Below, in pieces: positions 46,901 through 55,127 of a stretch of DNA of 64,000 nucleotides; positions within the stretch are counted from its first letter, which is position 1, and the number at the start of each line of letters is the position of its first letter. Origin of the DNA: CAZEQK01 sp964514395 (GTDB lineage Bacteria > Bacillota > Bacilli > Tepidibacillales > Tepidibacillaceae); the NCBI GenBank assembly GCA_964514395.1, contig CAZEQK010000015.1:1-64000 (forward strand). Direction: 5' to 3'. A model generated the notes under the pieces. That model had not been told where the DNA came from. It saw nothing but the letters and a program-made list of their open reading frames with translations, and made no database searches. A program made the position numbers and the translations under genes.

Positions 46901-47562
46901 AATTTGGTTACTACACAGTGATGGCAAAACGAGGAACCTATAACGATATTATTGGACATAGCTGGGCAGCAAATTACTTGCAGACAATGTTTGCAAAGGG
47001 ACTAATGATGCCAGAAAGTTATAACCGATTTGGCTCTGATCTATTAACCAGCAGAGGGGAATTTTCTACATTATTAGTAAAAGCATTAGATATTCCTATT
47101 AATGCAGGGCCATATGTGAATAATAATAAGCTTTATCCTGTAAATCCGACCTTTGTTGACGTAAATCCGTTACTTGATCCGCCAAATGGTTTTTACTCCT
47201 ATGAGTATATAGAGACTGCAGGGCGTGCTGGAATTATAAGGGGCTTAGGTCAAGGAGAATTTAGTCCTGATGGGTTATTAACAAGAGAACAAGCAGCTAT
47301 CATGATAGCAAGGGCTGCCAATTACAAGATGTCATCAGATACAGCTAGAACAGAAACTGCATTAAGAAAAGTATATGGAGACGTAGATAAAATAAATAAT
47401 TATGCCATGCCATATGTATTAGCTGTAACAAAGCAAAAAATAATGAGTGGTAGTGAGTCTCAAGGAACCTATGTATTTAATCCAAGATCATTTATGTCCC
47501 GAGCAGAGGCAGCAGCTATTGCATATCGATTAATGCAGGATCTAAAAAAATTACCTAAATAG
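43927..47562 (+). CDS. SLH-domain surface protein with Ig-like repeats and an EF-hand-type loop
   Basis: A 1211-residue secreted protein. The signal peptide (about 1-30, ending VIKAAN) is followed by several beta-sandwich, Ig-like segments (about 35-745). A short EF-hand-like loop DLNGDGYLDSHE occurs at residues 756-767. Three SLH domains occur at about 1004-1065, 1074-1135 and 1148-1211. Their TRAE-type motifs read TSRGEF, LTREQAA and MSRAEAA. SLH domains bind pyruvylated secondary wall polymer, so this is the expected client of CsaB and TagA encoded in the same window. AAGGGGGACC lies before the ATG. It is the only clear SLH protein here. Confidence 0.92.
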   Translation: MSKTTRIWLSYLIIFSVLFTIVPISGVIKAANSPIVITDPIGTVDSPAPETKDKINISGSFYGVTDLSYSITQFRRLNTGELVAIQTRDGVEKAYLDGSKFTFYNVQLFEGLNEVTITGKDANGTSQQSDRVYVEYSKLPIITSVKYNTQDLKINNVIQDKLYNDELLIKGDVLNADSIVATINGNATEYTGSVLNNNTYVIAKMPLQRGKNTLTVTAKNNTKTYPVTLDIIYNDGNPYVENGLIMDSTGTYVPLDSTMNITTNDLTVTGSVYNFTLTDQLTYLFNNTSFSITYSDFDTTPVGSIVSTVPGSYTLTKTGVSSFNLYYPTVIQNQLNILQFTFTRGFTNYTQTYNLDQFDPTLNYVTHTSGLTDTTTSKKIDFYIFTHDPFIFQVDHILPDGSTQTLIPISITPQADETMFAFSTSLDPGYNTIVVRPNNSDINMKTYSIYYIDSPDVKVLNLVNGDRVGAGGQETTILAELVNVDLTDRYNTKVVIENKAGPSSYLLDATNFNDPVNPFRFIFDLIGKLQTGANDITIEVNSTKTQTTTRLTVFYFNNDGPDAVLYIDQDRKILSTDTFTPTETPGTFQTEARYVHFKGSYNNAKDIIFYLNGVRVIQEAVQPVGTGTKSAVGVDPITGDTVRLTIDWDNLQFSTDYPIYLHEGPNTFEVEVVSASGYSRSEKVYINREQPPVKLISPNLALTTVVNSNYLDVVVEAANADQVIIDKQEAVYQKLTDTELRNLINILGPQIIQKYDLNGDGYLDSHELSLIDQGEVTGKRYMANVFLKPGKNKIKYEVIKSGIKSKYEFEINYASSPKEGALYKEEFKKNKIQVFDKKVELDFPKNTWLVEPSQDTPVNNEYKSNVYLRFGIVDRQSGKLFKVWDDALGKFILADFNEPFKTIMPVRVIPPDRTGYAGDIYWIDAEGDIQNVDAGLVPTNNGTITLQYNPSIRNDSQNLLAIYHFNRDKQKWVNVGGVVDTRKNTVTAPIHEFGYYTVMAKRGTYNDIIGHSWAANYLQTMFAKGLMMPESYNRFGSDLLTSRGEFSTLLVKALDIPINAGPYVNNNKLYPVNPTFVDVNPLLDPPNGFYSYEYIETAGRAGIIRGLGQGEFSPDGLLTREQAAIMIARAANYKMSSDTARTETALRKVYGDVDKINNYAMPYVLAVTKQKIMSGSESQGTYVFNPRSFMSRAEAAAIAYRLMQDLKKLPK

Positions 47563-47590
47563 TAAGCAGGATAATTTAATGTAAAAAGTG

Positions 47591-47619
47591 AAAAAGAGAG
47601 TTGTAAGACTCTCTTTTTC
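47591..47619 (+). terminator. Terminator directly before the next ribosome-binding site
   Basis: A perfect 11-bp stem, AAAAAGAGAGT/ACTCTCTTTTT, with a TGTAAG loop. It ends one base before GGAGGTG (47621-47627), the ribosome site of the next gene. Confidence 0.9.
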
Positions 47620-47631
47620 TGGAGGTGTACC

Positions 47632-50600
47632 ATGAGTTATTATTTAAGAAGACTAGTAAGCACGATGTTAATAATCGTTCTTTCAATAGGGATCATACCG
47701 TTTACAGCTTCTGCAGCTGGGTTGTCCGTTTATAATGTTCAAGCAAGTTTAGATACCACCTTAGTTAATAGTGCTACAGGTATAAATTATCAATTTCAGG
47801 TGAACACTGCATTAGCTTCAGGTGATCAGGTAATCATTCAATTAAATGACAGCTATATTGTGCCAAGCTCCATACCTGTTAGTGCTTTAAATCTCAATGT
47901 CAATTCTGCTGTTATTAATAATGCTATTAATAATGTCACAGTCAATAATAAGACACTTACATTAACTTTAAATACAGCGATAACAGCTGCAAGCCTTGTA
48001 AATATAAAAATTGATATCAGTGCGGGAATTAAAAATCCTAGTAATGGAGGGGTATATAGTACATCCATAGCGACAACAAAGGATACCGCACCGATAAATG
48101 TTTCTTTAACTGTACAATCGCAAGTTACCCAACCTCTTGTAAATGTCTATTCTAATCACGTAAAAAAGAATGCATCCTATGATATTGTATTTTATACGGC
48201 AGATACGACTAATTCTGTTTTAGTAGGTTCAAACTATGATACAATCACTATTAAATTCCCAGCAGGTACTGTACTTCCATCAACAATGAGTAATGCAAAT
48301 GTCATTATAAATGGATTAACGATTGATCAAGGTATTATTTCTATTAATAAAACAAATAATACGATAACTTTACCTTTACCAAAGAATTTAAATATTCCTA
48401 AAAAAACGTATGTTGAAGTAAAAATTGCAAAAGAGGCTGGAATCATAAATCCAAGTATTTCAGATGGTAATTATACGTTACAAGCTTGGACAAGCAAAGA
48501 TACTCTTGCAAAAAACTCAAGTGCTTATCCCATCATAGATTCGATGATTACGATACCGCAAGTGACAGTATCACCAAACATTGTAGGACAAGTGGGAGCC
48601 TATTTTATCAATTTTTCTCTTAGTACAGACGGACAATTAATCGGTAATAAGGACCGTATTTATATAGTCTTTCCTAAGGATACAATCGTTCCAACAGGGA
48701 TTTATAGCAGTGATGTTTTAGTTAATAATGTCCCTTTAACTTATAACCCTACTGTAACGAATAATCCAACGATTACAAATGATCCAAATCAACGATACCG
48801 AATGGAATTAATTGTTCCAACTAATTTGAACAGTGGTCAACAGGTAAATATTCAAATCAAACCTCATACGAATATTGTTCATCCAAGTACTCCAGGCAAC
48901 TATAATTTAGAGGTGTGGACATCTCAAGACCTAGAAAAGAATACCTCCGCTGCATACACAGTTTCTGCGGCGATTACAGGTTTAACGGCTTGGGTGAGTC
49001 CAGATATTGCAGGACAGGTTGGGCAATATACCATTGCAGTTGAAAATGGAGCGAATACACTTTTAGTTAATGATCAAATTACGATTCGATTTCCAGAGGG
49101 AACGGTACTAACTAATCCAAATATAAAAAGTTCTATTTTTATAGATGGTGTGGCATTTACTGGTACGGTTATTGTTAACCAAACAGATAGGACGATAACC
49201 CTTAACTTAGCAAATGCAATAAATCCAAATCAAATTGTAAATATACTAATAGGCCAGACTGCAGGGATTAATAATCCTTTAAAACAAAGCAACTATTTTC
49301 TTGAAGTAAAAACCACAAGAGATCCTGCATATAAAGCATCAAATACTTTTCTAATTCGAGGTAATCATATTGTTAACCTAAGTGCACAATTGAATAATAA
49401 TGGTGTTAATTTATATGGAGAGTATTTAATTCAATTTAAGACGAGTAGCTTAGGTGGTTTATTGGGTGGACTAGATACTGTAACTATTATTTTCCCAAAG
49501 GGTACTTTTTTACCATATAGTGTAGCCCTTAATAGTATACAGATTAACGATAAAATTCTTGATGCAAATGCTTATATATCACAAACAAACCGAAGCATGA
49601 TGATCAAAGTTCCTAAAGATGTAAATATTACCCAAAACGGCAATGTGAAAATAAATATTCTTTCAACAGCAAACATCAAAAACCCATCAACAGTAGGTAG
49701 CTATAACTTACTTGTTTATACATCAAGAGACCCTGTAGGAATAGATAGCCCATCTTACCATATAGGAAAGCAAATTATGGCACCGACTGTCTTAATTAGT
49801 CCTACTACCTATCAATCCTCGGCTCAATACGCTATAGGATTTTATACAAGTGACCAAGGAGCATTAGCACAGGCAGCGAATGATTATGTAGATGTATTTT
49901 TCCCGACCGGAACTTATGTACCTGCATATATTGCACCAAGCTATGTGACGATTAATGGAAAAACATCCAATAGCACACAAGTCTATGACAAGCAATATTT
50001 ACGTATATTTTTTCCTCAAAATATGTCGATAGCAAATAGTGGTTATGTTGGAATAGTAATTAGTTCATCTGCTGGAATCAGAAATCCCACAGGTGGCACC
50101 TATCAATTAAAAATTAGAACGTCTAAGGATACCTCCTTTGTCACTAGTCAAAGCTATTCAACAACAGGTACTGCACCTTCAACAGGAACTACTTCATCAC
50201 CAACTAGTAGTGGAAGTACCAGTAGTACTAATACTACCGACGCTGCGGCCAGTGTTGAGTTAAGCTCCAACCTAATAGGAGACACCTCAGACTATATTAT
50301 TAAATATAAAACTAGTAGTAATGGAGCATTAACTGGTGGGCTTGATGAATTAATAGTGGTTTTTGATAATGCTGTTCAATTACCAGATACTATAAACAGA
50401 GATTTAATCACCGTAAATGATGTACCAATTAATAACGGATGGATAAGAAGATTTAATCGTTCAGTCATTTTTCATCTTCCTTCAACTGTTGATGTGAATA
50501 ACAATAGTTGGATCACTATCAAAATAGATAATAAGGCTGGTATATTTAATCCCAATAAGGAAGGGGATTATCAACTCTACATTAAGACAACTAAAGATAC

Positions 50601-51588
50601 GAATCCAGCATATGCTAAATATTCTATTGTTGGCGAACAAAGCTATAGGTTTAATGTTACCCCAGAATATGATAAAGATAACTATATTACAAAATATACG
50701 ATGACATACAAGCTAGAAAAATCATTAACTGGGGGATATGATTATATCACGATGATGACACCAACAAGTCATACATTGGATTTATTAAATAATATCTCAT
50801 TAGGGATAAATGGTACGGACGTAGAGATAAAAAACATGGAGGTATCAGCAAAAAATTTATCGTTTCTCGTCCCAGCATATCTTAATTTTAACGCAAATGA
50901 CCAAATAACTATAACTATTAATGATAACAAGCATGATATTATGCCGAATATAATTGGTAATTTTGTCTTCTATTTTACTACATCTAAAGAACAAAAGTGG
51001 ATAGCTTCAAATCCTGTACAAGTTAAAGCAATAGATAAAACAAAAACAGATGGAAGCACATCACAAACAGATACTCAAAATACAAACCAGACTGACAGTA
51101 GTCAATCAAGTGGGGAGACTACAAGTTCTAGCAGCAATCAAACTGGCAGTACCAGTAGTAGTAGTAGTCAAACAACTAGTGATGGTACTACACAAACTTC
51201 AACTACCGATACACCTAAAACGAATATATTACTTACACTTAATAAAAAGATTGCAATCGTTAATGGTGAACCAAAAACATTAACTGCACCACCAACTGTT
51301 ATTGATAGAAATACGATGATACCAATGAGGTTTGTAGCTGAGGGTATGGGTGGTCAAGTAGAATATCGGCCAGACCAAAAAAGAATTATCCTAATTTATA
51401 ATAATAATTATTTAATTTTAACGATCGATAGCCCTAATGTATATACAATAAATAGTGTCGAACATTTGCCAGTCGCACCAACGGTGGTTGATGGACATAC
51501 CTTAGTTCCCTTACGTTTTATTGCCGATTGGATGCATCTATATACTGAATATAACGGGAAAGATAAGACAATATTATTAAAAAATTAA
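47632..51588 (+). CDS. Large repetitive surface protein with C-terminal CAO-N-like domain
   Basis: A 1318-residue exported protein with a signal peptide (about 1-28). About eight tandem beta-sandwich units follow, each near 130-140 residues with recurrent blocks: (V/I)xFPxGTxxP, INGxxI, INIxxxAGIxNP and YxLxVxTSKD. They are separated by a Thr/Ser linker near 850. A Gln/Ser/Thr-rich linker at about 1145-1200 precedes a C-terminal 'copper amine oxidase N'-like module (about 1204-1318, MIPMRFVAEGM and LVPLRFIADWM). No SLH or LPXTG is seen. GGAGGTG lies before the ATG. It looks like an adhesin or stalk protein, one of several here that carry the same module. Confidence 0.85.
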   Translation: MSYYLRRLVSTMLIIVLSIGIIPFTASAAGLSVYNVQASLDTTLVNSATGINYQFQVNTALASGDQVIIQLNDSYIVPSSIPVSALNLNVNSAVINNAINNVTVNNKTLTLTLNTAITAASLVNIKIDISAGIKNPSNGGVYSTSIATTKDTAPINVSLTVQSQVTQPLVNVYSNHVKKNASYDIVFYTADTTNSVLVGSNYDTITIKFPAGTVLPSTMSNANVIINGLTIDQGIISINKTNNTITLPLPKNLNIPKKTYVEVKIAKEAGIINPSISDGNYTLQAWTSKDTLAKNSSAYPIIDSMITIPQVTVSPNIVGQVGAYFINFSLSTDGQLIGNKDRIYIVFPKDTIVPTGIYSSDVLVNNVPLTYNPTVTNNPTITNDPNQRYRMELIVPTNLNSGQQVNIQIKPHTNIVHPSTPGNYNLEVWTSQDLEKNTSAAYTVSAAITGLTAWVSPDIAGQVGQYTIAVENGANTLLVNDQITIRFPEGTVLTNPNIKSSIFIDGVAFTGTVIVNQTDRTITLNLANAINPNQIVNILIGQTAGINNPLKQSNYFLEVKTTRDPAYKASNTFLIRGNHIVNLSAQLNNNGVNLYGEYLIQFKTSSLGGLLGGLDTVTIIFPKGTFLPYSVALNSIQINDKILDANAYISQTNRSMMIKVPKDVNITQNGNVKINILSTANIKNPSTVGSYNLLVYTSRDPVGIDSPSYHIGKQIMAPTVLISPTTYQSSAQYAIGFYTSDQGALAQAANDYVDVFFPTGTYVPAYIAPSYVTINGKTSNSTQVYDKQYLRIFFPQNMSIANSGYVGIVISSSAGIRNPTGGTYQLKIRTSKDTSFVTSQSYSTTGTAPSTGTTSSPTSSGSTSSTNTTDAAASVELSSNLIGDTSDYIIKYKTSSNGALTGGLDELIVVFDNAVQLPDTINRDLITVNDVPINNGWIRRFNRSVIFHLPSTVDVNNNSWITIKIDNKAGIFNPNKEGDYQLYIKTTKDTNPAYAKYSIVGEQSYRFNVTPEYDKDNYITKYTMTYKLEKSLTGGYDYITMMTPTSHTLDLLNNISLGINGTDVEIKNMEVSAKNLSFLVPAYLNFNANDQITITINDNKHDIMPNIIGNFVFYFTTSKEQKWIASNPVQVKAIDKTKTDGSTSQTDTQNTNQTDSSQSSGETTSSSSNQTGSTSSSSSQTTSDGTTQTSTTDTPKTNILLTLNKKIAIVNGEPKTLTAPPTVIDRNTMIPMRFVAEGMGGQVEYRPDQKRIILIYNNNYLILTIDSPNVYTINSVEHLPVAPTVVDGHTLVPLRFIADWMHLYTEYNGKDKTILLKN

Positions 51589-51596
51589 TTTTTCAT

Positions 51597-51630
51597 AAAG
51601 TCTGTTTCTTTTTAGGAAACAGGCTTTAAT
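51597..51630 (+). terminator. Terminator
   Basis: AAAGTCTGTTTC pairs with GAAACAGGCTTT (one G-T wobble) around a short T-rich loop, followed by AATTT. Confidence 0.88.
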
Positions 51631-51724
51631 TTATTCATTTTTCATTTCAATTCTCTAAACTAATGATGATATAATAATAAGAAAACTTACATTAATAAGG
51701 GAAGTCTATTAAAGGGAGATGGGT

Positions 51725-52195
51725 ATGAAGAAAAAATGGAAAATAATGATTAGTGCTTTTACCATCCTAATAGCGGGTTCTATCATGACAACAGTTTTTG
51801 CAGGGGGCATAGGCGACCCTGGTTCTATTAATGATCCGATCGTTACAAAAAGCTATGTTGATGAGCAAATAAATAACAAGGTAAATGAGCAAATGGATAT
51901 ATTAAAGCAACAATTAAGTAAGATCAACAATAATCTTGCGGTTGAGAAGTTAGAGACTGGTCAAATATTAATTGGTGATGTTGGTACGGAATTTATACTT
52001 CGTGGGGGTAGTGCGGTGGCATATGGAAAGAGTTTAAACGGGATACCTGATATTACTGGAGGTATAGATATAAAAATAGGAAGTAAAATCCCAAAAAACC
52101 ACTTATTACTCTTTCCTAGAGATGATGGACGAGGAATAAAAATCACTTCTGGTCCCGCTTATATTATGATTATAGGTAATTACCAAATGAAATAA
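51725..52195 (+). CDS. Small exported coiled-coil protein of unknown function
   Basis: A 156-residue protein with a signal peptide (about 1-25, ending FAGG). The GDPGSINDPIVTKSYVDEQI segment follows, a motif I recall in many small Firmicute exported proteins, then a short coiled coil and a beta-rich, glycine-rich C-terminal half (TGQILIGDVGTEFILRGG). The ATG at 51725 is chosen because AAAGGGAG ends six bases upstream. The ATG at 51719 is too close. It has its own terminator and a TATAAT at 51670. The function of this protein type is not known to me. Confidence 0.75.
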   Translation: MKKKWKIMISAFTILIAGSIMTTVFAGGIGDPGSINDPIVTKSYVDEQINNKVNEQMDILKQQLSKINNNLAVEKLETGQILIGDVGTEFILRGGSAVAYGKSLNGIPDITGGIDIKIGSKIPKNHLLLFPRDDGRGIKITSGPAYIMIIGNYQMK

Positions 52196-52198
52196 TAA

Positions 52199-52247
52199 AC
52201 TAAAAATACCACAACTCGTCAAAGACGGTGTTAGTGGTATTTTTAGT
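52199..52247. terminator. Bidirectional terminator
   Basis: A perfect 14-bp stem ACTAAAAATACCAC/GTGGTATTTTTAGT between convergent genes. The T-rich outer arms occur on both strands. Confidence 0.93.
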
Positions 52248-52255
52248 TCTCCATG

Positions 52256-52525
52256 CTATAAAAATTTAGTTTTTTTCTCTAAAATTTCAACCCTTTTTGA
52301 GAGATCCTCTATAGAAATATTCTCTTGATTTGTTGGATTGTGAAAGGTTGTTCGGCTTGAACCTGTTTTGAATTTTTTTAATTCCTTTTTTAAATTTTTA
52401 TTTTCCTCTTGCAAAACAAAGAGATCTTGGATAATTTGATCTAGAAATTCATTTACTTCATTTACGTCATATCCACGCATGGAACGTTTAAATTCTTTTT
52501 CAAATATTTCTTCAGGCGTTAACAT
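52256..52525 (-). CDS. gpsB: GpsB-like cell-division regulator
   Basis: An 89-residue DivIVA-domain protein. LTPEEIFEKEFKRSMRGYDVNEVNEFLDQIIQD matches the membrane-binding N-terminal domain of GpsB, followed by a coiled coil (38-50). The C-terminal EDLSKRVEILEKK segment corresponds to the short trimerisation part of GpsB. GpsB couples peptidoglycan synthases to division in Bacillales. TAAAGGGAT lies before the ATG. It stands alone, converging with the small exported protein gene. The length is slightly under that of B. subtilis GpsB (98). Confidence 0.92.
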   Translation of the reverse strand: MLTPEEIFEKEFKRSMRGYDVNEVNEFLDQIIQDLFVLQEENKNLKKELKKFKTGSSRTTFHNPTNQENISIEDLSKRVEILEKKTKFL

Positions 52526-52702
52526 ATCCCTTTAACTCCTTTTTAAAATCTTTAGTAATAAGATATCATAAGTAGGCTTATTTTAAAATAAGCATAGGGG
52601 ATTTTTACTGGGCTTATTTAACACCTGTACCACATTCTTAACAGTGTAAGGTAAGAGTTTTAACGAAAAATAAGATTACCTCATAAAAAGGAGGTGAGTA
52701 TT

Positions 52703-52921
52703 ATGGCAAAAGGACAATGGGGAAAACAGCAGTTAGTCCCTGAGGCTCATCAAGCATTGGACAATATGAAATACGAAATCGCAGCTGAATTAAATATCCC
52801 AGTTTACCAAGGCAGTGAAGACTATTGGGGAAACATCTCTTCTAGAGATTGTGGAGCAGTAGGCGGCTCCATGACAAGAAATTTGGTTCAAAATGCTGAG
52901 CAATATCTTCACGGTTTTTAA
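52703..52921 (+). CDS. Alpha/beta-type small acid-soluble spore protein
   Basis: A 72-residue DNA-binding SASP, which protects DNA in dormant spores. LVPEAHQALDNMKYEIAAEL and the GGSMTRNLVQNAEQYL end are the two family blocks. YEIA is the usual site of the germination protease. GGAGGTG lies before the ATG at 52703. The loop between the blocks carries two Trp-flanking changes and a Cys (SSRDCGAVGG), unlike the common TSRENG. A sigma-G promoter is expected, but none is clear. It is direct evidence of sporulation. Confidence 0.95.
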   Translation: MAKGQWGKQQLVPEAHQALDNMKYEIAAELNIPVYQGSEDYWGNISSRDCGAVGGSMTRNLVQNAEQYLHGF

Positions 52922-53005
52922 TGAAGTGATGTAAACACTTTTTAGCTTCACTATGGCAAAGTGGAAATAGTATCAAACGTAGAAAAATTAAATATGTATT
53001 CTTTT

Positions 53006-53042
53006 GGGTAATTGGTTTGGATATACCAATTACCCTTATATT
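53006..53042 (+). terminator. Terminator-like hairpin after the SASP gene
   Basis: A perfect 11-bp stem, GGGTAATTGGT/ACCAATTACCC, with an eight-base loop, followed by TTATATTTATT. Confidence 0.7.
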
Positions 53043-53117
53043 TATTATGGATTGGAAATATAAAATTATACAAAAATAATGAAAAATTTCAAAAAAATAA
53101 ATAAGGGTTTTCTAATA

Positions 53118-53146
53118 TTGACAGGTATTATTTATTATAATATCAT
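53118..53146 (+). promoter_or_regulatory. Sigma-A-type promoter of metK
   Basis: A perfect -35 TTGACA (53118-53123), 17 bases, then TATCAT (53141-53146). The transcript would start about ten bases before the S-box aptamer. Confidence 0.7.
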
Positions 53147-53160
53147 ATACTTTACGGTTA

Positions 53161-53266
53161 CTCTTATCCCGAGTAGGCTGAGGGACAGGCCCGATGACGC
53201 CCGGCAACCTTTATAATGAAAGGTGCTAACCTGAGAATGTAAAGTAAACATTCTAAAGATAAGAGG
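53161..53266 (+). ncRNA. SAM-I (S-box) riboswitch
   Basis: The P1 arms CTCTTATC and GATAAGAG enclose the class core: GAGTAGGCTGAGGGACAGGC, then CCGATGACGCCCGGCAACC, AAGGTGCTAACCTG, and a P4-type hairpin. It is followed by a terminator hairpin and metK. S-adenosylmethionine would stabilise the aptamer and cause early termination, so metK is repressed by its own product. Confidence 0.96.
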
Positions 53267-53282
53267 TAAAAGCTTGTTTATG

Positions 53283-53314
53283 AAGCCTTTCCTCTATTAG
53301 GAAAGGCTTTTATT
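53283..53314 (+). terminator. S-box expression-platform terminator
   Basis: AAGCCTTTCCT pairs with AGGAAAGGCTT, ending in a TTTTATTT tract. This is the terminator that the riboswitch would form when SAM is bound. Confidence 0.92.
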
Positions 53315-53379
53315 TAAAATTCAGGGGGATGAGTACCGTTATTATAGATGTACATAATATGAATAAAGGGGGAATAATG

Positions 53380-54591
53380 ATGGCATATAAAAAAGGAAAA
53401 TTTTTGTTCACTTCTGAATCTGTTACAGAAGGTCATCCTGATAAAATTTGTGATCAGGTTTCAGATGCAATTTTAGACGCTATATTAGAACAAGACCCTA
53501 ATGCTAGAGTAGCTGCAGAGACTTCAGTAACTACTGGATTAGTTCTAGTAGCAGGAGAGATTACTACTACTTGCTACGTTGATATTCCAAAGGTAGTTAG
53601 GGAAACAATTAAAGAAATTGGCTACACAAGAGCAAAATATGGTTTTGATTCAGAGACATGCTCGGTGTTAACTTCAATTGATGAACAATCCCCAGATATA
53701 GCTATGGGAGTAAATAAAGCATTAGAAGCACGTGAAGGGCAGATGACTGACAATGAAATTGATGCTATTGGAGCGGGAGATCAGGGATTAATGTTTGGTT
53801 TTGCGGTGAATGAAACCCCTGAACTGATGCCATTACCAATTTCATTGGCACATAAATTAGCACGTAGACTTTCCGAAATAAGAAAACAGGGTATTGTAAA
53901 TTATCTACGTCCTGACGGAAAAACACAGGTAACGGTTGAGTATGATGGAGATAAACCGGTTAGGATTGATACGATTGTAGTTTCAACACAGCATGCCCAT
54001 GATGTTATGTTGGAGCAAATTAAAAAGGATATCATTGAACACGTTATAAAGCCAATTGTTCCAACTGATTTATTAGATGAGAATACGAGATACCTTATCA
54101 ACCCAACTGGTCGCTTCGTGATTGGTGGTCCACAGGGAGATGCTGGGTTAACAGGTCGAAAGATTATTGTTGATACTTATGGTGGATATGCTCGTCATGG
54201 CGGTGGAGCATTTTCTGGAAAAGATCCTACGAAGGTTGACCGATCAGCTGCATATGCTGCTCGTTATGTTGCAAAAAATATTGTTGCGGCAGGATTAGCT
54301 GATAAGTGTGAGGTTCAATTAGCATATGCAATTGGAGTTGCTCAACCTGTTTCCATTAATGTGGATACATTTGACACAGGTATTATCGAAGAAAGTGAAT
54401 TGGTTCAATTGATTCGTAAACATTTTGATTTAAGACCAGCAGGAATAATAAAGGAATTGGATCTTCGCAGACCAATATACCGACAAACTGCAGCTTATGG
54501 ACATTTCGGTAGAATTGATTTAGATTTACCATGGGAAAGAACAGATAAAGTGGAATTATTAAAAATGGATGCCCTTGAAAAGGTTAAGTAA
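53380..54591 (+). CDS. metK: S-adenosylmethionine synthetase
   Basis: MetK makes SAM from ATP and methionine in the cytoplasm. The 403-residue protein has [29 protein letters not shown], the P-loop-like [19 protein letters not shown] and the [14 protein letters not shown] block. The ATG at 53380 is seven bases behind AAAGGGGG and matches the usual start. An upstream in-frame frame from 53329 covers the leader. It is controlled by the S-box leader, and a terminator lies behind it. Confidence 0.97.
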   Translation: MAYKKGKFLFTSESVTEGHPDKICDQVSDAILDAILEQDPNARVAAETSVTTGLVLVAGEITTTCYVDIPKVVRETIKEIGYTRAKYGFDSETCSVLTSIDEQSPDIAMGVNKALEAREGQMTDNEIDAIGAGDQGLMFGFAVNETPELMPLPISLAHKLARRLSEIRKQGIVNYLRPDGKTQVTVEYDGDKPVRIDTIVVSTQHAHDVMLEQIKKDIIEHVIKPIVPTDLLDENTRYLINPTGRFVIGGPQGDAGLTGRKIIVDTYGGYARHGGGAFSGKDPTKVDRSAAYAARYVAKNIVAAGLADKCEVQLAYAIGVAQPVSINVDTFDTGIIEESELVQLIRKHFDLRPAGIIKELDLRRPIYRQTAAYGHFGRIDLDLPWERTDKVELLKMDALEKVK

Positions 54592-54630
54592 ATAATATGC
54601 ATTTTGCTTAGAAATGGCTTATAGATACTA

Positions 54631-54664
54631 AAAGATCTACTAGAAATAGTAGCTCTTTTTTTTT
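54631..54664 (+). terminator. Terminator of metK
   Basis: AAAGATCTACTA pairs with TAGTAGCTCTTT (one mismatch) around a GAAA loop, with a run of nine T. Confidence 0.9.
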
Positions 54665-54770
54665 CGACAAAATTAGTCAAAATATAAAGACACATTGTGA
54701 CAACATTTTTTATGTATTACAAGTAAAATACTTATAAATAGTAAGCTTGTATTATGAGAGGAGGGTAAAT

Positions 54771-54947
54771 ATGTTAGTACTAACAAAAAGAACGGAGAAA
54801 AAAGACCCGAAACAAATAATAAGTATACGTATTGATCTAGAGCTACTTAACATGATTGATACTATCGCTATTGAAAGTAAATCAAACCGCAGTGCAGTAA
54901 TTACTGAAGTGTTGGAAAAAGTTGTTCCCAAAATAAGAGTTATTTAG
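54771..54947 (+). CDS. Ribbon-helix-helix (CopG-like) small protein
   Basis: A 58-residue protein. The KQIISIRIDLELLNMIDTIA strand-helix and SNRSAVITEVLEK helix fit the CopG/MetJ ribbon-helix-helix fold, in which a beta strand pairs across a dimer to bind DNA. AGGAGGG lies upstream of the ATG at 54771. It is single, with its own terminator. It could be a solitary regulator or the antitoxin of a missing pair. No toxin-like gene is adjacent. Confidence 0.82.
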   Translation: MLVLTKRTEKKDPKQIISIRIDLELLNMIDTIAIESKSNRSAVITEVLEKVVPKIRVI

Positions 54948-54960
54948 GATAGTTTATTAA

Positions 54961-54999
54961 ATAAATAATCTCCATTAACTGGAGATTATTTATTTTTTA
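54961..54999 (+). terminator. Terminator of the RHH gene
   Basis: A perfect 13-bp stem, ATAAATAATCTCC/GGAGATTATTTAT, followed by TTTTTT. Confidence 0.92.
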
Positions 55000-55127
55000 G
55001 TAATCATATGAATAAAAATAGGTCAAAAGTACTATTATGTTTGTAGTTTTTAGTAAAGATAGATTACAGTTTATATTTACAAGATATGATAAGATAAAAA
55101 CATTATAAGAAATAGGAGTAAATAACA

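Noticed and set aside
54771..54947. Toxin-antitoxin module
   Set aside because: The RHH protein is solitary. No toxin-like gene lies on either side, and a terminator follows.
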